A stretch of 64,000 nt of DNA from VGBV01 sp963780395 (lineage in GTDB: Bacteria; Actinomycetota; Thermoleophilia; Solirubrobacterales; 70-9), in assembly GCA_963780395.1 (NCBI GenBank), contig CAWABY010000015.1:151232-215231 (forward strand), given 5' to 3'. The notes under the pieces were generated by a model. That model worked only from the letters and a program-made list of their open reading frames with translations. It was not told the origin of the DNA and made no database searches. The translations under genes were made by a program, and so were the position numbers. Shown here one piece after another: positions 1-7,880 of this stretch (position 1 is the first letter of the stretch; every line of letters begins with the position of its first letter).

Positions 1-307
1 GAGGCCACCGTCGAGGCCGACTACACCTGGCTTGGGGTCGCGATCGTGATCGGGACGATGGTCTCGCTCGCCTACTACCTGCGCGTGCTGGCGGCCGTCT
101 GGATGCGGCCGGAGGGCCCGCCCGTGCAGCAGCCCCTGCCGGCGATCGCCGGCGGGGCTCCGGAGCCGCTGGGCGCCAGCCGCTGCGCGCTCGTGGTCGG
201 AGCCGGGGTCCTCTGCGCCGCTGCGACGGTCGCCTTCGGGGTCGTACCCCGACCCCCTGGTGGACTGGGCCACGAACGCGGCCGAGTCCCTGACCACCTC
301 GCTCTAG
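1..307 (+). CDS. nuoN: NADH-quinone oxidoreductase subunit N, 3' end only, apparent frameshift
   Basis: This is the C-terminal end of a proton-translocating membrane subunit of respiratory complex I; the rest lies upstream of the window. Frame 1 reads a NuoN-like last segment with SLAYYLRVLAAVW, the usual tyrosine-rich helix, followed by a variable linker and one more hydrophobic stretch. After the CCCC run at 247-250 this frame turns into Arg/Pro-rich nonsense. Dropping one C there moves into frame 2 and gives PDPLVDWATNAAESL, a normal NuoN ending, with TAG at 305-307. So a one-base insertion, real or a homopolymer error, separates the two parts. The family call is from motif and hydrophobicity only. 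Confidence 0.75.
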
Positions 308-444
308 TCCCAATCGATCGGGGGGTGCCGCGGCGCGCTGACTCGGCTCCGCGCCTCCCCATGCGCCGATAAGGCGGGCGGACTCAAGGACTCAGGCGTG
401 CCGCCGATACCTCAATAACTCCCGAAAAGGACGGGTGAGGCATC

Positions 445-1692
445 GTGCGCAGGCGACATCACAGGGACAGCAGCTCGAATGGAGCGACTCTCCGTGCCGG
501 ACGGGTCCTGGCGTCGAGCGCACGACTCGCGCTGGCGCTGTCTGCGGTCCTCCTCCTTGTGCCCGCGGCGAGCGGGGCCGCCCGCAAGAGCGCCGAAGGG
601 ACATTCGTCCAGACGACGACCTTCCGGATGAGCGAGCCCGACGAGAAGCGGCGCGGCGCGGTGGTCTGCCCGGGCGGCAAGACCGTCACCCCGCTCGGCG
701 GCGGCATGACCACGAGTCCGGAGCCCGGGCCCGACGGCGAGGGCGTCTACCCGCACTCCTACGAGCGCCTCGGCGCGCAGCGGGGCTTCCACGTGACCCC
801 GGTCCTCTACGACCCCAGTCCGGCCCACACGACGCCGCGCGACGTCACCCTGCAGGTCGTCTGCGGGCCGAAGTCGAGTCACATCGCGCCGATTCGCAAC
901 ACCGTCTACGTGGATCCGGGCGAGACGAAGACGGCGGAGGCGACGTGTCCCGGCAAGCGCCGTCTCTTCAGCGGGGGCTTCCAGCGAACGAACTTCGTCA
1001 CTCGAGGCGGCAACTACGTGACCGGGTCGCGCGCGATCTCGGATAAGACCTGGCAGGTCACCGGCAGCGCCTTCGGCAAGTTCGGCGGTGAGCTGACGGC
1101 GATCGCGTACTGCCGATCGAGCGGCAAGTCGCTCGTCACCGAGGTCTCGGGCACGGCCACGGTCGCCTCCGAGGAGTACGGGACGGCGACGACGACGACT
1201 TGTCCCGGCCAGCGCCAGCTGGTCGCCGGTGGCTTCCAGAGCTTCCCGTCGGGATCGAGCTTCCTCACCGACGGCCGCATCAACCCCGACGGGACCTGGT
1301 CGGCTGCCGGCTTCAACGCCTTCGGCCCGTCCGCCGTCGTGACCGCCTACGGGTACTGCCATCGCCCCTCCTTCCCCAAGGCGGGCAAGGCGCCCAACCC
1401 CCACCGCTCGGCGAAGGCGCCGCCGGCCCTGCAGCGGGCCGAGAAGGCCGCGATCTCCGAGCGGGCGCTCCACGACGGCTGCTACCCCGGCCCCGCCAAG
1501 CTGGCCAGCGGAATCAGGTCCAGGACCGGGCTGCGGACGGGCGTTGCCCCGGCCCAGGGCGGGGTCAAGCATCACGGCAAGGTCTACGTGCTGAGCCGGG
1601 GCGCGTCGTGCCACCTCTCGCGGCTGGCGATGCTGAAGCAGGGCCGGGTGTTCACGATCAACTCGGGAACGGGCGTGGTCACGGTTAAGTGA
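445..1692 (+). CDS. Secreted protein of unknown function with repeated CPG motifs
   Basis: A 415-residue protein with a basic N-terminus and a hydrophobic signal segment (about residues 24-45, ending near AASGAA), so probably exported. Start is GTG at 445 with GGTGAGG just upstream. The mature part has at least three related units built around a cysteine: VVCPGGKTVTPLGGG, ATCPGKRRLFSGGF and TTCPGQRQLVAGGF, each followed by a Gly-rich strand. Later cysteines (AYCRSS, GYCHRP) recur at similar spacing, suggesting disulfide-linked beta repeats. A second Cys-containing domain lies near the C-terminus (residues ~330-415). I do not recognise the family and assign no function. Confidence 0.8.
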   Translation: MRRRHHRDSSSNGATLRAGRVLASSARLALALSAVLLLVPAASGAARKSAEGTFVQTTTFRMSEPDEKRRGAVVCPGGKTVTPLGGGMTTSPEPGPDGEGVYPHSYERLGAQRGFHVTPVLYDPSPAHTTPRDVTLQVVCGPKSSHIAPIRNTVYVDPGETKTAEATCPGKRRLFSGGFQRTNFVTRGGNYVTGSRAISDKTWQVTGSAFGKFGGELTAIAYCRSSGKSLVTEVSGTATVASEEYGTATTTTCPGQRQLVAGGFQSFPSGSSFLTDGRINPDGTWSAAGFNAFGPSAVVTAYGYCHRPSFPKAGKAPNPHRSAKAPPALQRAEKAAISERALHDGCYPGPAKLASGIRSRTGLRTGVAPAQGGVKHHGKVYVLSRGASCHLSRLAMLKQGRVFTINSGTGVVTVK

Positions 1693-1719
1693 CCGGGGCC
1701 TCTGCGCGAGGATGCTCGC

Positions 1720-2640
1720 GTGGGGGTCCTGCTGACAGTCGCCGTGATCGCTCTCGCCGCCGCCGCCGGCGTCGCCGCCGAGCTGCGCTGGCGCGATCGC
1801 GCGGGGGCGGCCGCGCGCGCCGGGCTGAGCGCCTCGCTGTACACGCTGGTCCCCTTCGTCATCTTCTTCAATCTCGCTCGCCTGGAGATAGACGTCGACG
1901 TCGGCGGCGGCATCCTGATCGGCTACGTCGCCCTTGCGACGGCATCGGTGCTCGCCTGGGGGGCCGGGCGCCTGATGAATCTGCCGCCCGCCTCCCACGG
2001 GGCGCTGATCGTCTGCGTGCTGGTCGCCAATACCGGCTACCTGGGCTATCCGCTCTGCGCCTCGCTCCTCGGCTTCGACTCGCTCGGCCAGGCGATCGCC
2101 TACGACATCCTGGTCAGCGCCCCCGCGCTGCTGCTGGTGGGCTTCGCGGTCGGCGCCGCCTTCGGCGACCGCGCCGGGGAGGGGCCCCGGGAGCGCGTGA
2201 TCGCCTTCTTCACCCGCAACCCGCCGCTGTACGCGGCGATTGCGGCGCTGCTCGCGCCGGACGCGCTCGCGCCCGATTCCCTGGTGGACGCCTCGCGGGT
2301 CGCCGTTATCGCCCTGCTGCCGATCGGCTTCTTCGCGGTCGGCGCGATCCTCGCCGAGGAGGCGGAGGAGGGCTACCTGACCGTTGGCTCACCGCTCCGG
2401 CCGCCGGTCTCGGTCGCGATCGCGCTGCGCTTGCTGGTGGCGCCCGGGCTGCTGCTGCTGCTGTCGCTGCCGCTGATCGACCTACCCGGCCCCTACCTGC
2501 TGCTGGCGGCGATGCCGTGCGGGGTCAACACCCTGCTCGTGGCCCACGTCTATGGCCTCGACCTGCGACTCGCGGCCCAGGCCGTGGCGTGGTCAACAAC
2601 GATCGTCGTCATGGCCGCCCTGGCCAGTCTCGCGTTCTAG
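1720..2640 (+). CDS. AEC-family (auxin efflux carrier-like) permease
   Basis: A 306-residue integral membrane protein with about ten hydrophobic segments, the size and pattern of the AEC family (BART superfamily), which exports small organic acids. Diagnostic features are the early SASLYTLVPFVIFFNLARL segment and the central ANTGYLGYPL segment, equivalent to the family N-x-G-N/Y-x-G-x-P motif between the two five-helix halves. Start is GTG at 1720, 27 bp after the preceding gene. It is probably co-transcribed with the neighbours on the same strand. The substrate cannot be predicted. Confidence 0.8.
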   Translation: MGVLLTVAVIALAAAAGVAAELRWRDRAGAAARAGLSASLYTLVPFVIFFNLARLEIDVDVGGGILIGYVALATASVLAWGAGRLMNLPPASHGALIVCVLVANTGYLGYPLCASLLGFDSLGQAIAYDILVSAPALLLVGFAVGAAFGDRAGEGPRERVIAFFTRNPPLYAAIAALLAPDALAPDSLVDASRVAVIALLPIGFFAVGAILAEEAEEGYLTVGSPLRPPVSVAIALRLLVAPGLLLLLSLPLIDLPGPYLLLAAMPCGVNTLLVAHVYGLDLRLAAQAVAWSTTIVVMAALASLAF

Positions 2641-2686
2641 GGAAGGCGCGTCCGGAGTCTCTGCCAGCGCCGGGGCGGGCACTACG

Positions 2687-4306
2687 ATGGCACGCCCGAT
2701 GCGCTATCCGGTCGAGCAATTCAGCGATGAGGAGGTGAGGCTGCTCACTCCTCACGTCACCAACCTCGACCGCCCGGTGTTCGCGCTTGTCAACCTGCCC
2801 GAGACCGTGAAGGGAGCGCTGTTCGCTCGCTACTCGCGCTACCCCGGGACGCTGCGCCGGCTCTACCTGGAGGAGTTCGCCTCCGAGATGCCGGAAGGCG
2901 GCCGGCCGTTCGAGGGCGAGGAGGGCGAGCGGGCCGCCGGGCTGTACGAGCGGGTCTTCCTCGGCTACGGCGACGACTCGATCGCCCAGGTCGGCGGGGC
3001 GCACCTGGCCTGCGAGTGGGTCTCCAACATCCTCACCAAGCTGCTGCAGCGCGGCCGCCTGGCCGCCTACCTCGAGCAGTCCACCCGCTACCTCGCCTAC
3101 GACACCCCGATGCCCGATTCCGCCGGCGGCGGCTACCGCTACTACCGCGACGAGCAGCTTGGTGCCCCCTACGCGGCCGCGATGGACGAGCTGTTCGCGA
3201 TCTACTCGCGCTCGCTGGAGACCGTCACCGCCTGGGCGGCCGAGCGTTGGCCGCGCGGGGACGACGAGCCCGAGCGGGCCTGGCAGAGCTCGATCACGGC
3301 CAAGGCGCTGGACCTGCTGCGCGGGCTGCTCCCCGCCGCGACCATGAGCCACGTCGGCATCTTCGCCTCGGGCCAGGCCTACGAGCAGCTGCTGTTGCGG
3401 ATGATGGCCTCGCCGCTGCCCGAGGCGCGCGGGTTCGCGACGATGATCCTGGAGGAGCTGAAGAAGGTGATGCCTAGCTTCGTGGCGCGGGTCGAGCGTC
3501 CCGACCGCGGCGGCGAGTGGATCGGCTACCTCGAGGCCCGCCGCGAGGCGACCGAGCGCTGGGTCAGCCGCCTGGGACTGGACGAGCCTGAGAGCTCTGA
3601 CGCGCCCTCGGTCGAGCTGGTCGAGGTCGAGGGCGGTGAGGAGGAGCTGCTGGCCGCTTCGCTGTACGAGTCGGCCGCGGCGCCCGACCGCCAGATCCTG
3701 GACCGCGTCCGCGCCCTGCCCCCCGATGAGCGGGCCGACGTGATCGCTGAGCTCGCCGGCGAGCGCGCCAACCGCCGTCACCGGCCCGGACGGGGGTGGG
3801 AGGCGGTCCGCTACCGCTTCGAGATCGTCTCGGACTACGGCGGCTTCCGCGACCTGCAGCGCCACCGGATGCTGACCTGCCAGTGGCAGGCCCTGTCACC
3901 GCACCTGGGCGCCGGCGTGCCGGAGGAGGTGCGCGAGGCGGGGGCGGGCGGAGACTACGAGCGCGCGCTCGAGACCTCGAGGGCGGAGTACGAGCGGCTG
4001 GAGGCCGCCGGGATGGCCGCCGCCGCGCCCTACGCGCTCTGCCTGGGCTACCGGATCCGCTACGTGCTCGACCTGAACGCTCGCGAGGCGATGCACCTGA
4101 TCGAACTGCGCTCGGCGCGCGAGGGACACCCCACCTACCGCGCCGTCGCCCAGGCGATGCACGAGCGGATCGCCGACGTGCACCCGGCGATCGCGGCGGC
4201 GATGGTCCACGTGGACGGCTCCCGCGAGCCGCGCCTGGAGCGGATCATGAGCGAGATCCGCACGCATCGCAAGCGCGTTGCGGTCGAGTCGACGCCCGGG
4301 CGCTAG
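2687..4306 (+). CDS. thyX: Tandem-domain FAD-dependent thymidylate synthase-like protein (ThyX family)
   Basis: At 539 residues this is about twice the length of a classical ThyX (~220-250) and contains two ThyX-like halves. ThyX makes dTMP from dUMP using methylene-tetrahydrofolate, FAD and NAD(P)H. The N-terminal half has RGRLAAYLEQSTRY (residues 122-135), matching the RHRX7S signature except that His is Gly. The C-terminal half has RHRMLTCQWQALS (392-404), which keeps RHR but spaces the Ser nine residues away. ATG at 2687 was chosen; ATG at 2699 is possible. Neither half has a canonical signature, so activity may require both or may have changed. Confidence 0.82.
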   Translation: MARPMRYPVEQFSDEEVRLLTPHVTNLDRPVFALVNLPETVKGALFARYSRYPGTLRRLYLEEFASEMPEGGRPFEGEEGERAAGLYERVFLGYGDDSIAQVGGAHLACEWVSNILTKLLQRGRLAAYLEQSTRYLAYDTPMPDSAGGGYRYYRDEQLGAPYAAAMDELFAIYSRSLETVTAWAAERWPRGDDEPERAWQSSITAKALDLLRGLLPAATMSHVGIFASGQAYEQLLLRMMASPLPEARGFATMILEELKKVMPSFVARVERPDRGGEWIGYLEARREATERWVSRLGLDEPESSDAPSVELVEVEGGEEELLAASLYESAAAPDRQILDRVRALPPDERADVIAELAGERANRRHRPGRGWEAVRYRFEIVSDYGGFRDLQRHRMLTCQWQALSPHLGAGVPEEVREAGAGGDYERALETSRAEYERLEAAGMAAAAPYALCLGYRIRYVLDLNAREAMHLIELRSAREGHPTYRAVAQAMHERIADVHPAIAAAMVHVDGSREPRLERIMSEIRTHRKRVAVESTPGR

Positions 4307-4317
4307 GCTTGCCGGGC

Positions 4318-5061
4318 ATGAGGAGAGTTGCGGGGCGAATGCAGACCGTGGGCGCGGGCATGCTGGTGCTGTCCGTGACAATCGCGGCGCCGGCGCTGTC
4401 GGCGGCGCAGCAGGACGCCGGCGATCCGAGCTCCGAGCCGGCCGACCCGCCGCTGACGACCCCCGCACCCCCGGCCCCTCCGGACGAGGATGGCAACCCC
4501 GAGGCCGGCTCCCTGGATGGCGACGCGGAGACCCAGCAGGTGGTCGGCGCGGCCGCTGACGAGACCTCCGCCGCCGCGCCCAACGCGGCCCCGAAGAAGC
4601 TGGCGAAGGTCGCCGCGGTCAAGACCGTCTCGATCGGAGACAACTTCTACTCGCCCCGGACGATCTCGATCAAGGTCGGCGACACGGTCACCTGGAGGAA
4701 CGACGGCGCCGCCCCCCACTCCGCGACCGCAGACGGCGGCAGCTTCGACACCGGCGTCTTCAACGGCGGCCAGAGCCGCTCCGAGACCTTCAGCACCGCC
4801 GGCACGGTCCCCTACTTCTGCACCGTCCACGGACAGGCGCAGTCCGGCACCGTAGAGGTCCGCTCCTCCGGGGGCGGTGGCGGCGGCTCCGGCGGCTCGG
4901 GCGCCTCCTCATCCGGGACCAGCGAGGCCGACGCCGTCGCCTCATCGGGCGCCGCCGGCTCCAGCACGAGCCTGCCGGCCACCGGCTTCGGGGCGATCGT
5001 CCTCGCTGCCGTCGGGATGGCGCTGCTGGGCAGCGGTACGGCGCTGCGGCGCCGGCTCTAG
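4318..5061 (+). CDS. Secreted plastocyanin-like cupredoxin with LPXTG-type sorting signal
   Basis: A 247-residue exported protein. It has an N-terminal signal segment (residues ~8-30, ending ALSAAQQ), then an acidic Pro/Ala linker. A cupredoxin domain (~100-180) follows, with SIGDNFYSPRTISIKVGDTV and the copper ligands His134 (PHSAT), Cys168 and His171 (CTVHG). The usual axial Met is absent; the following residues are GQAQSG. After a Gly/Ser-rich stretch come LPATG, a hydrophobic helix and RRRL, the order of a sortase substrate, so it is probably anchored to the cell wall. It likely has an electron-transfer or copper-handling role. ATG at 4318 is 11 bp after thyX; ATG at 4339 is an alternative. 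Confidence 0.8.
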   Translation: MRRVAGRMQTVGAGMLVLSVTIAAPALSAAQQDAGDPSSEPADPPLTTPAPPAPPDEDGNPEAGSLDGDAETQQVVGAAADETSAAAPNAAPKKLAKVAAVKTVSIGDNFYSPRTISIKVGDTVTWRNDGAAPHSATADGGSFDTGVFNGGQSRSETFSTAGTVPYFCTVHGQAQSGTVEVRSSGGGGGGSGGSGASSSGTSEADAVASSGAAGSSTSLPATGFGAIVLAAVGMALLGSGTALRRRL

Positions 5062-5065
5062 CGCG

Positions 5066-5404
5066 CTACTTCTTCTTCTTTTTCTTCTTCTTGCACTTCG
5101 CGGCGGAGGATGCCTTCTTCTTCGCCTTCTTCTTCTTCTTGCACTTCTTGGCGGGCGGCGGTGGGGTGGCCGCGACCGGGCAGGTGCCGGCGCAGGTGCC
5201 CTCGAGCCGGAACGCGACGTCCGGGTTTGAGACGTTCGTCACGCATGCGTTCATCACCCCGAACGAGGTGCAGCCGGGCGCTGAACCCATGTCAACCGCT
5301 GCGTGGGCCGGATAGGTTTCAAGTATCCCGAGGAGGAGAGTGATGGCCGAGGCGAAAGCGAAACACGGCGAGGGGCACAGCGAGCTCGACGTCCTGCTCC
5401 ACAC
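5066..5404 (-). CDS. Small putative secreted protein with Cys/Lys-rich tail
   Basis: A 112-residue frame on the minus strand, converging with the cupredoxin gene (5-bp gap). It begins with a hydrophobic stretch ending YPAHAAV, resembling a signal peptide. A Cys-containing segment follows (CTSFGVMNACVTN, CAGTCPVA), then a proline run and a tail of almost pure lysine with two cysteines. The first 61 bp lie inside the start of acs on the other strand, and the hydrophobic stretch is written across the acs ribosome-binding site, so the true start is doubtful (ATG 5404; an internal ATG exists at 5290). The tail type recurs at 7347-7385 and 46761. Function unknown. Confidence 0.45.
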   Translation of the reverse strand: MWSRTSSSLCPSPCFAFASAITLLLGILETYPAHAAVDMGSAPGCTSFGVMNACVTNVSNPDVAFRLEGTCAGTCPVAATPPPPAKKCKKKKKAKKKASSAAKCKKKKKKKK

Positions 5405-7343
5405 CGAGCGGACCTTCCCCCCGCCGCCTGAATTCGCGGCGCAGGCGAACGCGAACGACCCGGACGTCTACGAGCAGGCGGACGCGGACCCCGAGGCCTG
5501 GTGGGCATCGTGGGCGGACAAGCTCGACTGGATCGAGCCTTACGAGCAGGTCCTGGACTGGTCGGAGCCGCCGTTCGCCAAGTGGTTCGCCGGCGGCAAG
5601 CTGAACGCCTCGGCCAACTGCCTTGACCGCCACGTCGCCGCCGGCAACGGAGACCGGGTCGCCCTGCACTGGGAGGCCGAGGACGCCGAGGACAAGAAGG
5701 GTGACGAGGGCCGCCGAGCAGTCACCTACACCGAGCTGCTGGACATGACCCAGCGCTTCGCCAACGCCCTGCGCGGCCTCGGCATCGGCAAGGGCGACGT
5801 CGTCGGCGTCTACCTGCCGATGTTGCCCGAGACGGTTGCGGCGATGCTGGCATGCGCCCGCATCGGGGCGGTCCACAACGTCGTCTTCGGCGGCTTCTCG
5901 GCCGAGTCGGTGAAGGAGCGGATGCAGTTCTCCGACGCCAAGGCGCTGGTCACCGCCGACGCAACGCTGCGGCGCGGCGAGCCGATCCCGATGAAGTCGG
6001 CCGTTGACGCGATCGCCGGCGAGATCTCAACGCTGGAGCACATCGTCGTCGTCGACCGCTGCGGCACCGGCCCGCCGATGACCGACGGCCGCGATCACTT
6101 CTGGCACGAGCTGACCGACGCGGCCGAGCCGGAATGCGAGCCCGAGCCGATGGACGCCGAGGATCCCCTCTACATCCTCTACACCTCGGGCTCGACCGGG
6201 AAGCCGAAGGGCATCCTGCACACGACGGCCGGCTACCTGACCGGGGTGACCGCGACCCACAAGCTCGTCTTCGACCTACATGAGGAAACCGATGTGTACT
6301 GGTGCGGGGCCGACGTCGGCTGGGTCACCGGCCACTCCTACATCGTCTACGGCCCGCTCGCCAACGGGGCGACCAGCGTCATGTACGAGGGCGCCCCCAA
6401 CTACCCGGCCGAGGACCGCTGGTGGCGGATCATCGAGCGCTACGGGGTGACGATCTTCTACACGGCGCCGACCGCGATCCGTGCCTGCATGAAGTGGGGA
6501 GTCGAGCACCCGCAGAAGCACGACCTCTCCTCGCTGCGGCTGCTGGGCTCGGTCGGCGAGCCGATCAACCCCCGCGCCTGGCTTTGGTACCACGAGCACA
6601 TCGGCGGCGGGCGCTGCCCGATCGTCGACACGTGGTGGCAAACCGAGACCGGCGCGATCATGATCACTCCCCTGCCGGGCTTGACCACGACCAAGCCGGG
6701 CTCGGCGACCGTCCCCTTCCCGGGGGTCGAGGCCAAGATCCTCGACTCCGAGGGGGAGGAGATCAGCGAGGGCGCGGGCACGCTGGTGCTGACCCGGCCC
6801 TGGCCTTCGATGGCGCGCACGCTCTACAAGGAGCACGATCGCTTCGTCGAGACTTACTGGGACCGCTACGGCCGCGACGTCTACCTGGTCGGAGACGCCG
6901 CCCGCCGCGACGAGGACGGCTACTTCTGGATCGTGGGGCGCATCGACGACGTCATCAACGTCTCCGGCCACCGGCTCTCGACGATGGAGGTCGAGTCCAC
7001 CCTGGTCTCCAACCCCGAGGTGGCCGAGGCGGCCGTGGTCGGCGTCCCGGACGAGCTCACCGGCCAGGCGATCATCGCTTTCGCAATCCCCGAGGGGAAG
7101 GGTGAGGAGGACGACGACCTCGCGACCGACCTCCGCGACTACGTCGCCGAGAGGATCGGCAAGCTCGCCCGCCCGAAGCGGATCGTGATCTGCGACGACC
7201 TGCCGAAGACCCGCTCAGGCAAGATTCTGCGACGGCTGCTGCGGGACATCGCCACCGGCGAGGACCTCGGCGACGTCACCACCCTGCGCGACCCCGACGT
7301 CGTCAAGGACGTCGAAAAGCGCTTCGCAGCCCAGGAGAGCTAG
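5343..7343 (+). CDS. acs: Acetyl-CoA synthetase (acetate-CoA ligase, AMP-forming)
   Basis: A 666-residue ANL-superfamily enzyme, the family's usual length, activating acetate to acetyl-CoA through acetyl-AMP. Visible motifs: the N-terminal ACAS segment (WWASWADKLDW), the P-loop YTSGSTGKPKGI, the acetate-pocket region WWQTETGAIMI, the hinge region VGRIDDVINVSGHRLST, and C-terminal PKTRSGKILRR, whose Lys is the catalytic residue regulated by acetylation in this family. ATG at 5343 follows AGGAGGAG (5331-5338) at ideal spacing. GTG at 5340 would be too close. With citrate synthase, 2-oxoglutarate dehydrogenase and aconitase elsewhere in the window it feeds central carbon metabolism. Confidence 0.95.
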   Translation: MAEAKAKHGEGHSELDVLLHTERTFPPPPEFAAQANANDPDVYEQADADPEAWWASWADKLDWIEPYEQVLDWSEPPFAKWFAGGKLNASANCLDRHVAAGNGDRVALHWEAEDAEDKKGDEGRRAVTYTELLDMTQRFANALRGLGIGKGDVVGVYLPMLPETVAAMLACARIGAVHNVVFGGFSAESVKERMQFSDAKALVTADATLRRGEPIPMKSAVDAIAGEISTLEHIVVVDRCGTGPPMTDGRDHFWHELTDAAEPECEPEPMDAEDPLYILYTSGSTGKPKGILHTTAGYLTGVTATHKLVFDLHEETDVYWCGADVGWVTGHSYIVYGPLANGATSVMYEGAPNYPAEDRWWRIIERYGVTIFYTAPTAIRACMKWGVEHPQKHDLSSLRLLGSVGEPINPRAWLWYHEHIGGGRCPIVDTWWQTETGAIMITPLPGLTTTKPGSATVPFPGVEAKILDSEGEEISEGAGTLVLTRPWPSMARTLYKEHDRFVETYWDRYGRDVYLVGDAARRDEDGYFWIVGRIDDVINVSGHRLSTMEVESTLVSNPEVAEAAVVGVPDELTGQAIIAFAIPEGKGEEDDDLATDLRDYVAERIGKLARPKRIVICDDLPKTRSGKILRRLLRDIATGEDLGDVTTLRDPDVVKDVEKRFAAQES

Positions 7344-7346
7344 GGC

Positions 7347-7427
7347 CTACTTCCGCTTCTTCTTGCACTTCCGTTTCTTCGCCGCGGTTGCCCATGACCG
7401 ACACATCGGCCGGCAGCATGCGTGTCT
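7347..7427 (-). pseudogene. Remnant of a Cys/Lys-rich protein tail
   Basis: Just beyond acs the minus strand reads ATAAKKRKCKKKRK followed by TAG (7349-7347). It is the same kind of basic tail as in the frames at 5066-5404 and 46570-46761. Upstream in this frame there are only about a dozen more codons before a stop (TGA at 7430-7428), with no signal peptide or domain. I read it as the end of a decayed gene or a dispersed tail-coding segment. Confidence 0.25.
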
Positions 7428-7463
7428 TCAGCGGCGAGGCCCGCGGCTGCCATCCTGCGCCCC

Positions 7464-7823
7464 ATGCTTCAGCACGTCTCCATCGAGGTCCCTCCTGACG
7501 AGCTCGAGCGCATGATCGAGTTCTGGGGCCTGATCGGCTTCGAGCGGGTCGACTCACCCGAGGAGTTGGGCTCCTCGATCGTCTGGGTCGAGCGCGAAGG
7601 CACCCAGGTTCATCTGATCTCGACGGAAGGCCACACGGCTCCCGCGCTCGGCCACGCCGCGGTGGTCGTCCCCGATCACGCCGATGCCAAGGCCCGCCTC
7701 CGCGAGGCCGGCTTCGAGGTAGAGGACACGAGGCAGCTGTGGGGAGCCGACCGAGCCTTCGCGCTGGCACCCGGCGGTCACCGGGTGGAGCTGATGGCCG
7801 CCCCGCCGCCCGCGAGCGGGTAG
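7464..7823 (+). CDS. VOC-family (glyoxalase/dioxygenase fold) protein
   Basis: A 119-residue single-domain protein of the vicinal-oxygen-chelate superfamily. It has two beta-alpha-beta-beta-beta modules, starting MLQHVSIEV and ending ALAPGGHRVELM, with His4 and Glu115-type metal positions plausible at the expected places. The superfamily includes glyoxalase I, extradiol dioxygenases and antibiotic-binding proteins, so the substrate cannot be stated. The ATG at 7464 fits the first beta strand; an upstream in-frame start would only add an Ala-rich, non-homologous leader. Confidence 0.75.
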   Translation: MLQHVSIEVPPDELERMIEFWGLIGFERVDSPEELGSSIVWVEREGTQVHLISTEGHTAPALGHAAVVVPDHADAKARLREAGFEVEDTRQLWGADRAFALAPGGHRVELMAAPPPASG

Positions 7824-7880
7824 CCAGCGGCCGCGCCGCCGCCCGCGCGGGGCGAGCAGGCGACGCGAGCCGACCGGCTG

